Below are positions 9,052 to 17,718 of a stretch of DNA of 64,000 bases, piece after piece. The notes under the pieces are model-generated. The model saw nothing but the letters and a program-made list of their open reading frames with translations. It did no database searches and was not told the origin of the DNA. The DNA is from Levilinea saccharolytica (lineage in GTDB: Bacteria > Chloroflexota > Anaerolineae > Anaerolineales > Anaerolineaceae). The stretch is from assembly GCF_001306035.1 (NCBI RefSeq), contig NZ_LGCM01000002.1, forward strand, positions 113,189 to 177,188. The letters run 5' to 3'. Position numbers and translations under genes: made by a program. Within the stretch, counting starts at the first letter, position 1, and the number at the start of each line of letters is the position of its first letter.

Positions 9052-9686
9052 GGCGTGGGGGTTCCTGGGGTGTTCGTGGGGCGGCGGGTGGGGGTGCGCG
9101 TCTTCTCTACTACCTTGACGTTTAAGTACACATCAAAGAAGTTGACCCCATCTGCGTTGGAAAGCACCCAAATGGTGGTGAAGTCGCCCGCGTAACCGGG
9201 GGCGATCATATCCACTACAATGCGCGCCTCTTCCCCTGGGGGGACATCTTTGGGGAGGAAATAGGCGGCGCGCTCGCCCAGGGCGGCCCCGCTGAAGTAG
9301 CGCAGGGCGTAGCGCTTATCCCAGGTGGTTTTGCCCGTGTTGCGCAGCACCCAAACCGCGTCAAATTTGCGTTTCAGCCCCACCTCGCTGCCGTCTTCGG
9401 GCGACTGCGAGACAAATTCCGCCTTATCATCCACCTGAGGGACGGCGGTGGGCAGGTCAGGTGGGGTGGGCGAGGCTTCTGCCGGGGGTTCGGGCGTGTT
9501 GGAGGGGGCTGGCGTGGGGGTATCGGGGGCGGCATCGGCGGTCTGGCTGAGCTGCGCCTGGTAGGTCTGCACGGCGGCGGTGAGCAGGGGGCTGGGGTCG
9601 GGGGTGGCGGCAGGGGCGCAGGCGGCCAGCGCGGCCAGCAGGATCAGGGAGGTGATCGAGAGCAGAAGAGATCGAGTTTTTCTCAT
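9048..9686 (-). CDS. Lipoprotein with NBR1-type Ig-like domain (copy 1)
   Basis: A 212-residue secreted lipoprotein: signal peptide with lipobox LAAC at about residue 23, an AVQTYQAQLSQT segment, a Thr/Pro-rich spacer, and one Ig-like domain of the NBR1/Next-to-BRCA1 type with the hallmark VWVLRNTGKTTWD near its start. These domains are beta-sandwiches; in bacteria they are found on surface proteins of unknown ligand. I chose the ATG at 9686 because AAAGG sits 7 nt before it; the ATG at 9701 lacks a ribosome site. It begins just after the queG stop, so the two are probably co-transcribed. Three paralogues lie upstream on the same strand. Confidence 0.85.
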   Translation of the reverse strand: MRKTRSLLLSITSLILLAALAACAPAATPDPSPLLTAAVQTYQAQLSQTADAAPDTPTPAPSNTPEPPAEASPTPPDLPTAVPQVDDKAEFVSQSPEDGSEVGLKRKFDAVWVLRNTGKTTWDKRYALRYFSGAALGERAAYFLPKDVPPGEEARIVVDMIAPGYAGDFTTIWVLSNADGVNFFDVYLNVKVVEKTRTPTRRPTNTPGTPTP

Positions 9687-9703
9687 GAGATTGCCTTTCA
9701 TCG

Positions 9704-10843
9704 TTAAAGGGCGGCCAGGGCACCAGCGGCTTCCAGGCGCACGCTGGGGTCAGGGTCGGTTAATTGGGCATGTTCCAGGGCGGGGCGGACGCGGGGATGG
9801 TGCAGCTGCCCTAAGGCCCAGGCCGCGTGAGCGCGCACCAGGGGTTCCGGCTCGTTCTCGAGGGTGTGGATGAGGGCGGGGGCGGCGGCCGGGTCGCCCA
9901 GGTTGCCGAGGGCCACGGCGGCGTTGCGCAGAAAACCGCGGCGTTTGGTGCGCGCCAGGGGGGTGCGGCGGAAACTGCGGTTGAAATCCACAGGGGACAG
10001 GCTGAGGGCCTCCAGCAGGTCTGGGAAGGCTTCTTCCGGGGTGAAATCAAAGGCGGCGTCCACTTGTGAAGGCGCGGCATGCTGATTCCAGGGGCAGACC
10101 TGCTGGCAGATATCGCAGCCGAAGACCCAATTGCCGAGGGACGGGCGCAATTCAACCGGGATGAGGCCTTTATTTTCAATGGTCCAATAGGACAGGCAGC
10201 GGCGGGCGTCGAGGGTGCGGTTGGGCAGGATGCAGCCGGTGGGGCAGGCGTCCAAACAGCGCGTGCAGCTTCCGCAGCGGTCGGCCTCCCAGGGGACATC
10301 GGGCTGCAATTCTACGTCCAGGAGCAGTTCACCCAACAGAAACGCCGAACCGCCGCGCGGGTGGATGAGGCAGGAATTCTTCCCAAACCAGCCCAAACCG
10401 GCCTGCTGCCCCCAGGCGCGTTCTAAAAGAGGGCCGGTGTCGGTATAGGCGCGGTGGGCCAGAGGCAGGCCCAGGCGGGTTTCCAAAAAGACGGCCAGTT
10501 GGTTCAGCCGCGGAGGGATCCGATCGTGGTAATCCTGGCCCCAGGAGTAGGCGGCGGTGCGCCCGCGCAGACGGCCGTCCGCGGGTGCGGCAGCGCGGGC
10601 GGGGTTGGGGTAGGGCAGGCCCACCGTCAGCACCGTGCGTACACCCGGCAAGGTCAGCGAAGGGTCAGCGCGGCGCAGGCGGGCGCTTTCGGCAGCCAGG
10701 TAGCCCATCTGGGCGTGGTGACCCGCCGCCAGCCAATCTTCATAGACGGCAGCGTGCTGGGCTTGGGGCTGGGCGGCAGCGAGGCCGCAAAGAGAAAAGC
10801 CGAGGTGGAATGCCTCGGCTTTTACGTCATCTTCGAAAGACAT
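9704..10843 (-). CDS. queG: Epoxyqueuosine reductase QueG
   Basis: QueG reduces epoxyqueuosine to queuosine in tRNA, using cobalamin and two 4Fe-4S clusters. The 379 residues show the Asp of YTDTGP (about 133-138, the proposed proton donor), the first cluster motif CGSCTRCLDACP (Cys 190, 193, 196, 200) and the second (Cys 243, 246, 250 in CDICQQVCPW). The C-terminal 80 or so residues form HEAT-like repeats (DPSVRLEAAGALAAL), as in other QueG proteins. It lies between lipoprotein genes and has no other queuosine gene nearby. Codons 7-20 contain a terminator-like hairpin (see 10795-10823). The N-terminus matches the family, so the start at 10843 is likely right. Confidence 0.95.
   Translation of the reverse strand: MSFEDDVKAEAFHLGFSLCGLAAAQPQAQHAAVYEDWLAAGHHAQMGYLAAESARLRRADPSLTLPGVRTVLTVGLPYPNPARAAAPADGRLRGRTAAYSWGQDYHDRIPPRLNQLAVFLETRLGLPLAHRAYTDTGPLLERAWGQQAGLGWFGKNSCLIHPRGGSAFLLGELLLDVELQPDVPWEADRCGSCTRCLDACPTGCILPNRTLDARRCLSYWTIENKGLIPVELRPSLGNWVFGCDICQQVCPWNQHAAPSQVDAAFDFTPEEAFPDLLEALSLSPVDFNRSFRRTPLARTKRRGFLRNAAVALGNLGDPAAAPALIHTLENEPEPLVRAHAAWALGQLHHPRVRPALEHAQLTDPDPSVRLEAAGALAAL
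10795..10823 (-). terminator. Terminator-like hairpin inside the 5' coding region of queG
   Basis: Read on the minus strand, AAAAGCCGAGG and CCTCGGCTTTT form a perfect 11-bp stem with a 7-nt loop, followed by a U-rich run (TTTTCTCTTT). It occupies about codons 7-18 of queG and lies 60 nt after the stop of the upstream lipoprotein gene. It has the form of an intrinsic terminator for that upstream unit, or of an attenuator for queG. Confidence 0.6.
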
Positions 10844-10883
10844 TGGACCTCATCCACAGCGAAGGGAAGACGCTGGGCGGGGG

Positions 10884-11536
10884 TTATTTGGGAACGTTGA
10901 TGGTGATGTAGAAGCGGTAGAAGGCCACGCCGTCGTCATTGACCAGTTCCCAATAGCTGGTGTAGGCACCGGGGGTGGAAGGCGCGTTGAAATCCACGGT
11001 CATTTCTACACTGCCGTTGACGGGGACGTCCTTGGGCAGGAACACCAGATCGGTGTTGGCACCCTTCAGATTGCCGCCCGCGTGGCGGATGTAGAAGGTG
11101 GTGTCCCAGGCGCGTTTGCCCACGTTCTTGAGCACCCACACCGCGTCAAAGTCGCGTCCGGCGGGCATATTGCTGTAGTCCTGCGGGCTGGTGCTGAGGA
11201 TTTTGGCCTGATCGGTGTAGGAAGAGGTGGCCGTGGCTTTGACACTGCCGCCGCCACCGCCGCTGGTGACTGGGCGGGTGAGGGTGGGCACGGCTGTGGA
11301 AGTGGGCGCATCCACCTGCACCGCGGGGGCAGCGTGGCCGAGGGGGTCAGCGCAGCCTGGAAGGTGACGCGGGCGACCACGGTCTGAGCGGCCTCGGTGC
11401 GCACCTGATCGAGATCGGGGCTGGGCTGCTGTTCGGGCGCAGCGGCGGCAGGAGTGCCCGCCAGGCTGCAGCCAGCCAAAAGCAGTAAGCTGGTGAGAAG
11501 CACCAGGCTGAAAAGCGCTTTACGAGTTGAAAACAT
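10884..11536 (-). pseudogene. Lipoprotein with NBR1-type Ig-like domain (copy 2), frameshifted
   Basis: The signal peptide and lipobox (LLAGC) with an AAQTVVARVTFQAAL segment are read in one frame from the ATG at 11536 (GGAGG upstream). The Ig-like domain, with AVWVLKNVGKRAWD, is read in another frame that ends at 10884. The frames join cleanly if one base is added to the run of five G at 11325-11329 on the plus strand (CCCCC on the coding strand). With that base the product would be about 217 residues and match its three paralogues from end to end. Either a sequencing error in a homopolymer or a genuine recent frameshift explains it. A TTGACA element lies upstream at 11607-11612. Confidence 0.8.
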
Positions 11537-11583
11537 GCGGTATATCCTCCATGATAGGGGCCATCTTAATCAGCCGTAGGGGC

Positions 11584-11612
11584 ATTTTCAACTGAGATGA
11601 CCGAATTGTCAA
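11584..11612 (-). promoter_or_regulatory. Candidate promoter of NBR1-Ig copy 2
   Basis: On the minus strand TTGACA (11607-11612) is followed after 17 nt by GAAAAT (11584-11589, four of six matches). The 12-nt element CCTTGACAATTC at its upstream end occurs again, identical, before copy 4 (13314-13325). Confidence 0.45.
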
Positions 11613-11631
11613 GGTTTAATCAGGACGCCGA

Positions 11632-12363
11632 TCAGGGCGTGACGGTGGGGCAGGAGCCGGGGTTATCCAGGCAGGATTGGGCCGTGGCGGTCAGGTTGGG
11701 TTTGGGGGTGTTGGTGGGGGCGGTGATGATCTTGATGGTCAGATCCAGGGGGAAGAAATTGACCCCGGTGGCATTGGTGAGCACCCAGATGGTTTTTTGT
11801 TCGCCCAGGCTGTCGGGGGCCGTCATGGGGACTTCGATGGAGACTTCTTCACCGGGCTTGACCTCTTTGGGGAGGAAGACCTGGGCAGGGCCGCCAAAAT
11901 TGACCTGGATGAAGGGGCGTAAATGGTATTGGGTGGTCCAGGTGGTTTTGCCCACATTCTTGAGAGTCCACACGGTTTTAAACGCCTGCCCCGCGGGGAT
12001 GGACGTGCCGTCGCTGGGGGACTGCGAAACAAACTGTGCTGCGTCATCTACCTTAATGGTGCTGGTGGGGGCAGGGGCCGGGGGTTGGGTGGGGTTGGAA
12101 GGCGGGGCCTGCGTGGGGTCCGACGGCGGAGGGGCCTGGGTGGGAACAGAAACTGTGGGGAGGGCTGCTGGGGGCTGGGTGGGGGTGGTGCGGGGGCCTT
12201 GGGCGGTCAGCGCGGCCTGCACGGTTTGAGCAGCCTGGGTGTAGACCGCCTCTGGGCTGTCTTTACCGGCCTGTGAGCTGCCAGGGAAGTTGCAGGCGGC
12301 CAAGAGGAAGACCAGCGCCAGCAGGGCGAAGATTTTACGGGAAAAGATGGAGAGAAGGTTCAT
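11632..12363 (-). CDS. Lipoprotein with NBR1-type Ig-like domain (copy 3)
   Basis: A 243-residue lipoprotein with lipobox LAAC at about residue 24, a YTQAAQTVQAALT segment, a long Pro/Thr/Gln linker (about 60-105) and one NBR1-type Ig-like domain (TVWTLKNVGKTTWT, then a second strand pair ending TGVNFFPLDLTIKI). The C-terminal tail carries CLDNPGSC, two Cys that could pair. The start is one of two adjacent ATGs (12363 or 12366) with AAAGGA upstream. Location is the outer face of the membrane. Function is unknown; the linker suggests the Ig domain is held away from the membrane. Confidence 0.85.
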   Translation of the reverse strand: MNLLSIFSRKIFALLALVFLLAACNFPGSSQAGKDSPEAVYTQAAQTVQAALTAQGPRTTPTQPPAALPTVSVPTQAPPPSDPTQAPPSNPTQPPAPAPTSTIKVDDAAQFVSQSPSDGTSIPAGQAFKTVWTLKNVGKTTWTTQYHLRPFIQVNFGGPAQVFLPKEVKPGEEVSIEVPMTAPDSLGEQKTIWVLTNATGVNFFPLDLTIKIITAPTNTPKPNLTATAQSCLDNPGSCPTVTP

Positions 12364-12391
12364 CATGTGAAACCGTCCTTTTTCGGCTTTT

Positions 12392-12422
12392 CAACAAAAC
12401 CCGGGGCTTTGGCTGCCCCGGG
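12392..12422 (-). terminator. Rho-independent terminator after NBR1-Ig copy 4
   Basis: On the minus strand GCCCGGGG-type arms (12400-12407 with 12415-12422) form an 8-bp GC stem with a 7-nt loop, followed by TTTTGTTG. It separates copy 4 from copy 3, which therefore may have its own promoter or depend on read-through. Confidence 0.8.
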
Positions 12423-12452
12423 CTGTTGTGTAGGAGAAAAGGGGGTTGGGGA

Positions 12453-13238
12453 TTAATCCGCCGGACACTTGTCTGAATCGAAATCGTCGCAACGGGTCCC
12501 GTCGTTATCGGGATTATCGTCGCAGCAGACTTCAAGGGCGATCTTGGTGGGATCGGGGGTTTCGGTGGGGCCGGGGTTAACCGACTTGATGGTGATATCC
12601 ACCACGTAGAAATTGACGCCCTGATCGTTGGTGAGCACCCAGATGGAATTGTATTCACCGTTCTTCGAGGGGGCCACCGCATCAATGACCAGATCGGTGC
12701 TGTCGCCGGGCTTGACGGTGGCGCGGAACTTGTAGGTGCTTTTCTCACCCAGCTTGGTTCCGGCGTAGTGGCGGATGGTGTAATTGGTGTTCCAGGTGGT
12801 CGTGCCGGTGTTGCGCACCGTCCAGCGGACGTCAAATTTGGTGCCGTGCTCAATGCGCGCGCCGTCGGTGGGGACCTGCGTGACCCATTCGGCTTTGTCA
12901 CCGGTGGTGGCGGGGGCCGGGTTGGTGGCCGTGGCCAGGCCGGGGAGCGGGGCCAGGGTGAAGGCCACCGAGGGGGTCACATTGACATCCAGGGGCGGCA
13001 GGCTGGGCAGAGCCGGAAGCTCAGGGGTCAAGGTGGGGGTTTGAGACGGCGCTACCGTGTTGGTGGGCATGGCCGCCGCAGTTTGGCTGATCTGCACCTG
13101 CACGGTCTGCGCGGCTGCGGTGAAGATGGCGTTCGTGTCCACGGTGGGCTCGCCAGCCGCCGCTGGGTTATTGCAGGACGCCAGCAGGAAGGCGGCGATG
13201 ACGATCAGCGCCCAGGTGGGATTTTTTGATTTGAACAT
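12453..13238 (-). CDS. Lipoprotein with NBR1-type Ig-like domain (copy 4) and Cys/Asp-rich tail
   Basis: A 261-residue lipoprotein: lipobox LLASC near residue 19, FTAAAQTVQVQISQT segment, Thr/Pro linker, NBR1-type Ig-like domain (VRWTVRNTGTTTWN through GVNFYVVDITIKSV), and an unusual acidic tail of about 25 residues with four Cys (CCDD...RCDD...KCPAD). I start it at the ATG at 13238, with GGAGG 12 nt upstream, because the signal peptide begins there; a start at 13271 would add eleven charged residues. TTGACA elements and a TGGTAAAAT box lie upstream. The tail might bind calcium or form disulfides; nothing further can be said. Confidence 0.85.
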   Translation of the reverse strand: MFKSKNPTWALIVIAAFLLASCNNPAAAGEPTVDTNAIFTAAAQTVQVQISQTAAAMPTNTVAPSQTPTLTPELPALPSLPPLDVNVTPSVAFTLAPLPGLATATNPAPATTGDKAEWVTQVPTDGARIEHGTKFDVRWTVRNTGTTTWNTNYTIRHYAGTKLGEKSTYKFRATVKPGDSTDLVIDAVAPSKNGEYNSIWVLTNDQGVNFYVVDITIKSVNPGPTETPDPTKIALEVCCDDNPDNDGTRCDDFDSDKCPAD

Positions 13239-13270
13239 GGGGTTCAACCTCCGTTTATTTTTCTCATTCA

Positions 13271-13323
13271 ATTTTACCAGAACCGTAAGCGCAAATTGTC
13301 AACCCTAGCGGGTGAATTGTCAA
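13271..13323 (-). promoter_or_regulatory. Promoter region of NBR1-Ig copy 4
   Basis: Two TTGACA hexamers on the minus strand (13318-13323 and 13297-13302) stand 21 nt apart. The first has GACAAT 17 nt downstream; the second is followed after 20 nt by TGGTAAAAT (13271-13279), an extended -10. Either pairing could serve. Confidence 0.5.
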
Positions 13324-14165
13324 GGGTTGGTGAACTTGAGCCAGGAGCTGGGTGAGGGGGTGGGCGGCAGGCCGGTGGAAAAACCGGATTGGCCGCGAAA
13401 GGTGAAATAGGTGACGGCGCCGGGGCGAATGGTGATTTGGGTGAGGAGGGGGTCATCCTCTTCGCGGTAGCGCAGCGACACCTGATAGTCTCCGGCGGGC
13501 AGGTCGCCGATGACGAGATTCTCGCGGTAGTAGTCATCGCTGATGACGGTGTCTTTGCCGTAACTGTTGACCGTCCATCTTTGGCGAGTTTCGAGGGAGG
13601 TGATGACCACGGACTGGTAGGTGAGCAGGGAACCGTTGGTGTTCATCAGACGGCCTACTAAAACGCCGCAATCCTGGGGTGGGGCCAGCCACAGCTCGGG
13701 GTTGCGGGTGGCAAAGTAGCTGTTATTTTCGATGCGCACCTCAAAATGCAGGTGCGGGCCGGTGGTCAGGCCGGTGGTTCCCACGCGGCCAATTTGGTCG
13801 CCGGTGTTGACCCATTGGCCGATGATGGCGTCAATCGAATCCAGGTGAGCGTAGATGGTGTACAGCTTTTTTCCCTGGTAGCCGAAATTGTGCTGAATGG
13901 TGACGGCCTGGCCGTAGGGGTCGGAAGGGTTGTTGCCGCCCAGGTAGAGGCCGTAACCGGCCCAGACAACCTTGCCCGGCCCGGCGGCCAGTACCGGCGT
14001 GCCTTTCAAGTTGGGGATGTCAATGCCGGTGTGGACGATATCCGTGCTGAAAAAGACCCCGCCGTAGCGGTAATCGGCTAGGGGCCAGTTAACCACATCC
14101 GCGGCGATGGGACGCACGAAAAAGAAATGGTCGTTGGGGTTCAACGCCCAGGGGACTTCTTGTAA
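13320..14165 (-). pseudogene. M23 (LytM-like) peptidase, truncated at its 5' end
   Basis: The frame encodes an M23 zinc metallopeptidase domain: HTGIDIPN (metal His and Asp), a central beta core (GKVVWAGYG), and GPHLHFEVR with the HxH metal and catalytic motif, then a C-terminal beta-rich region and a Ser/Pro tail. Such enzymes cut peptidoglycan peptides outside the cell. The sequence homologous to the family begins abruptly near 14165; upstream the same frame runs through DNA that codes for a DUF1015 protein in another frame. No signal peptide or ribosome site is present. The peptidase motifs are intact, but the gene appears to have lost its start and export signal. Confidence 0.7.
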
Positions 14166-14620
14166 GGGGGCGCGCCGGAGCGAATTTTGATGCGGGGTGG
14201 CAGGCGTTCCAAAATGGTGCCTTCGGTGGCGCGGATGAGGGATTGGGAACCCTTGTTGAAGTCGTAACATTCCAGATCCAGGGCCAACATGACCCCTCGG
14301 CGGGTTTTCCCGGCGGCCTGGCGCTCTACCAAAATGAGACCTTCATAGGTCTCGAACAAGCCCTTGTCCACATAGGTTTTCATGGCCTGTTGAGTGGCTT
14401 GAATGCGCTCGCCTTCGCCTGGTTTTTCCAGGTAGACTTCGGGAAGGATCAGGCGCAGGGTGGAGGGGGCATCCCCCACGATGCGCTCGACATCGTTCCA
14501 ATATTCTGGTTGGGAGGTGAACTGGTCACAGGCGATCACCGCCCAGCGTGTCAGGTCGGTCCCGGCCTTGGGCAGCAAGACCTGGGGAATTTGGAAGCCA
14601 AGCTTCGAGTAATTTTTCAT
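14141..14620 (-). pseudogene. DUF1015 family protein, truncated at its 3' end
   Basis: The first 150 or so residues match the N-terminus of the DUF1015 family (FQIPQVLLPKAGTDLTRWAV; CDQFTSQPEYW; ATEGTILERLPPRIKIRSGAP). Full family members are about 400 residues; here the frame leaves the family after GAP and stops at 14141 after a dozen unrelated residues. The start at 14620 has AAAGGA upstream and an extended -10 (TGGTACAAT, 14657-14665), so the 5' end is intact. The truncation coincides with the missing 5' end of the M23 gene, as if one deletion joined the two. DUF1015 has no established function. Confidence 0.75.
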
Positions 14621-14656
14621 GTGGAATCCTTTTCCAAATTGGATGGGAATAAAAGT

Positions 14657-14665
14657 ATTGTACCA
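14657..14665 (-). promoter_or_regulatory. Extended -10 promoter of the truncated DUF1015 gene
   Basis: The minus strand reads TGGTACAAT, an extended -10 with one mismatch in the hexamer, 36 nt before the ATG. A TTTTCT lies 17 nt further upstream but is a poor -35. Confidence 0.5.
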
Positions 14666-14739
14666 AATGGAATCGGGCAAGAAAATGGCTTTCAAAAAAT
14701 GAGGAAACCTGTCGTGCAGAAGGGGGAAAAATGTCTGAC

Positions 14740-14769
14740 AAAAAACCCCGCAAGGCTGCGGGGTTTTTT
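14740..14769 (-). terminator. Rho-independent terminator of degV
   Basis: CCCCGCA and TGCGGGG (14746-14752, 14757-14763) form a stem with a 4-nt loop, flanked by six A and six T. On the minus strand it follows the degV stop by 20 nt. The symmetric A/T flanks allow termination in both directions. Confidence 0.9.
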
Positions 14770-14788
14770 CGCTCAGGCATGAAGGGGA

Positions 14789-15646
14789 TTACAGGCCGGT
14801 CATGAACGCCAGGCCGACCGTGCCAGGGCCAGTATGCGTCCCGATGACGGGAGAAACTTCGGCGCACAGGGCGTCGGAGACTTCGCTGACGGAGAAATTT
14901 TGGCGGGCGCGCTCTAAGAGTTGGGCGGCCTCATCGGGTGAATTGGCATGAATGGAGGCCAGGCGCACAGGGCGGCGGCCGTCAATGGAGGTGCTGACGT
15001 GTTCCATCATGCGGTCGAGGGCTTTGCCCATGGTACGCACACGCTCAATGGCTTCCACACGCCCATCGCGCAGGGAAAGGATGGGTTTGAGGTTGAGGGC
15101 GGTGCCCACCAGGGCGGCGGCCCCGCCGATGCGCCCGCCGCGGTGCAGGAATTCCAGAGTGCTGGGGACAAAGTACACATTGATATTGGTGCGGCCGTGC
15201 TGGGCCAGCTGGGTGCATTCGGCCAGGGTTGCGCCTTGCTGCGCAGCGCGGGCCACGGCCAGGGCCAGGAAGCCCAAGGCCATGGAAGTGCTTTCGGAAT
15301 CCACCAGGCTGATCTTGGCGCCGGGGAAGTACTGCACGGCCTGTTGGGCGGAATCCAGAGTGCCGGAGAGTTTGGAAGAGATGTGCAGGCTGAGGATTTC
15401 ATAGCCTTCTTCTAACAGGCGGTTGTAAAGATCGCGAAAAGCGCCTGGGGTCACCTGTGAGGTGGTGGGCATAGTTTTGGCGGTTTGCAGGCGGGTATAG
15501 AACTCGGTGGGGGTGATATCAATACCGTCGGCATAGTTGTTCTCGCCCCAAATGACGTGCAGGGGCAACACATGCAGAGGTAAACCGCGCAGCATGGCTT
15601 CGGGGATGTTGGCGGTGCTGTCGGTGACAACGGCAACTTTGGACAT
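14789..15646 (-). CDS. DegV family protein (fatty-acid binding)
   Basis: A 285-residue soluble protein of the DegV family, which binds a fatty acid and, in Gram-positive bacteria, partners with fatty acid kinase (FakB role). Family motifs are present: VVTDSTANIP at the N-terminus, TSQVTPG near 80 and STLEFLHRGGRIG near 155-175. No fakA-like kinase lies nearby, so use of exogenous fatty acids is only suggested. It starts at ATG 15646 with GGAGGA upstream; TATAGT at 15698-15703 on the minus strand may be its -10. A terminator follows, so it is probably monocistronic. It is divergent from ffh. Confidence 0.9.
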   Translation of the reverse strand: MSKVAVVTDSTANIPEAMLRGLPLHVLPLHVIWGENNYADGIDITPTEFYTRLQTAKTMPTTSQVTPGAFRDLYNRLLEEGYEILSLHISSKLSGTLDSAQQAVQYFPGAKISLVDSESTSMALGFLALAVARAAQQGATLAECTQLAQHGRTNINVYFVPSTLEFLHRGGRIGGAAALVGTALNLKPILSLRDGRVEAIERVRTMGKALDRMMEHVSTSIDGRRPVRLASIHANSPDEAAQLLERARQNFSVSEVSDALCAEVSPVIGTHTGPGTVGLAFMTGL

Positions 15647-15697
15647 AGGATCATTCCTCCAATGGGTAAAACGGATAAATATTCAAAATTCCTAAGA

Positions 15698-15703
15698 CTA
15701 TAA
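15698..15703 (-). promoter_or_regulatory. Candidate -10 of degV
   Basis: TATAGT on the minus strand, about 50 nt before the degV ATG, in the 258-nt divergent region shared with ffh. No clear -35. Confidence 0.35.
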
Positions 15704-15755
15704 CCCCGCACCCCGGCGTAGGTTGCGCAGGGTGCGGCGGGCGGCGGGTAAGATG

Positions 15756-15764
15756 TGATAAAAT
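15756..15764 (+). promoter_or_regulatory. Extended -10 promoter of the ffh operon
   Basis: TGATAAAAT fits an extended -10 with one mismatch. The region 17 nt upstream is GC-rich with no -35. The predicted leader to the ffh start is about 130 nt and contains a hairpin at 15851-15876 (CCCTT-loop-AAGGG core). Confidence 0.45.
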
Positions 15765-15904
15765 TCTGAGCTGGGATCGCACCCGGTTGGAGCGGCGATT
15801 TCTGGAATTGGCCCTTGACCATTCCCGTCATCAGGGCTAAAATCCGACTGCGAACACCCTTGTCCAAGGGCGTTTGATTGTCTATTGGGTTAAGGATTGG
15901 TCAT

Positions 15905-17224
<1,320 letters not shown>

Positions 17225-17339
17225 CCGAAGATGCCCGTCAGCGGCTGCGCGTCCTTCAGCGCACCCTCTACCCGCTTTCGCGGCCTGCGGTTGAAGAAAA
17301 ATTGACAACCTATCTGCTGTAAAAAAGAGGAGTAATTCA

Positions 17340-17648
17340 ATGGTTCGGATTCGTTTGCGCCGTGTGGGTTTAAAAAAGCAGCCCAGTTATCGCATTGTTG
17401 TGGCCAATGATGAAAGCCCCCGCGATGGGCGGTTTTTGGAAATTGTGGGTTTTTACAACCCGCGCACTGAGCCTATCACGTTAACCGTGGCCGAAGACCG
17501 TGTGTACCACTGGCTGAGCGTTGGCGCGCAGCCGAGCGAAGCTGTGGAACGGCTGTTGAAAAACGCCGGCGTCCTGGATCGCTTTGCGCGTTTCAAGAAG
17601 GGCGAGGCCGTGGAGACGCTGTTGGCTGAAGCCAAAGCTGCCCAGTAG
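17340..17648 (+). CDS. rpsP: 30S ribosomal protein S16
   Basis: A 102-residue S16 of the small ribosomal subunit, with the characteristic start MVRIRLRRVGLKKQPSYRIV and the RDGRFLEIVGFYNP motif. A strong AGAGGAG precedes the ATG by 7 nt. It follows ffh by 115 nt and precedes khpA and rimM, the usual bacterial neighbourhood. The C-terminus has a short Ala/Lys-rich tail. Confidence 0.98.
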   Translation: MVRIRLRRVGLKKQPSYRIVVANDESPRDGRFLEIVGFYNPRTEPITLTVAEDRVYHWLSVGAQPSEAVERLLKNAGVLDRFARFKKGEAVETLLAEAKAAQ

Positions 17649-17718
17649 TCCCGCGAAAAACGGAAAACGGCCTGATGCCGTGATTTTTCGGCTGTGCCAT
17701 CTACCGGAAGGAGAGACC

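Noticed and set aside
15647..15904. Possible small RNA (4.5S SRP RNA) next to ffh
   Set aside because: The conserved GGAAGCAGC-type tetraloop region of SRP RNA is not present in either strand of this gap.
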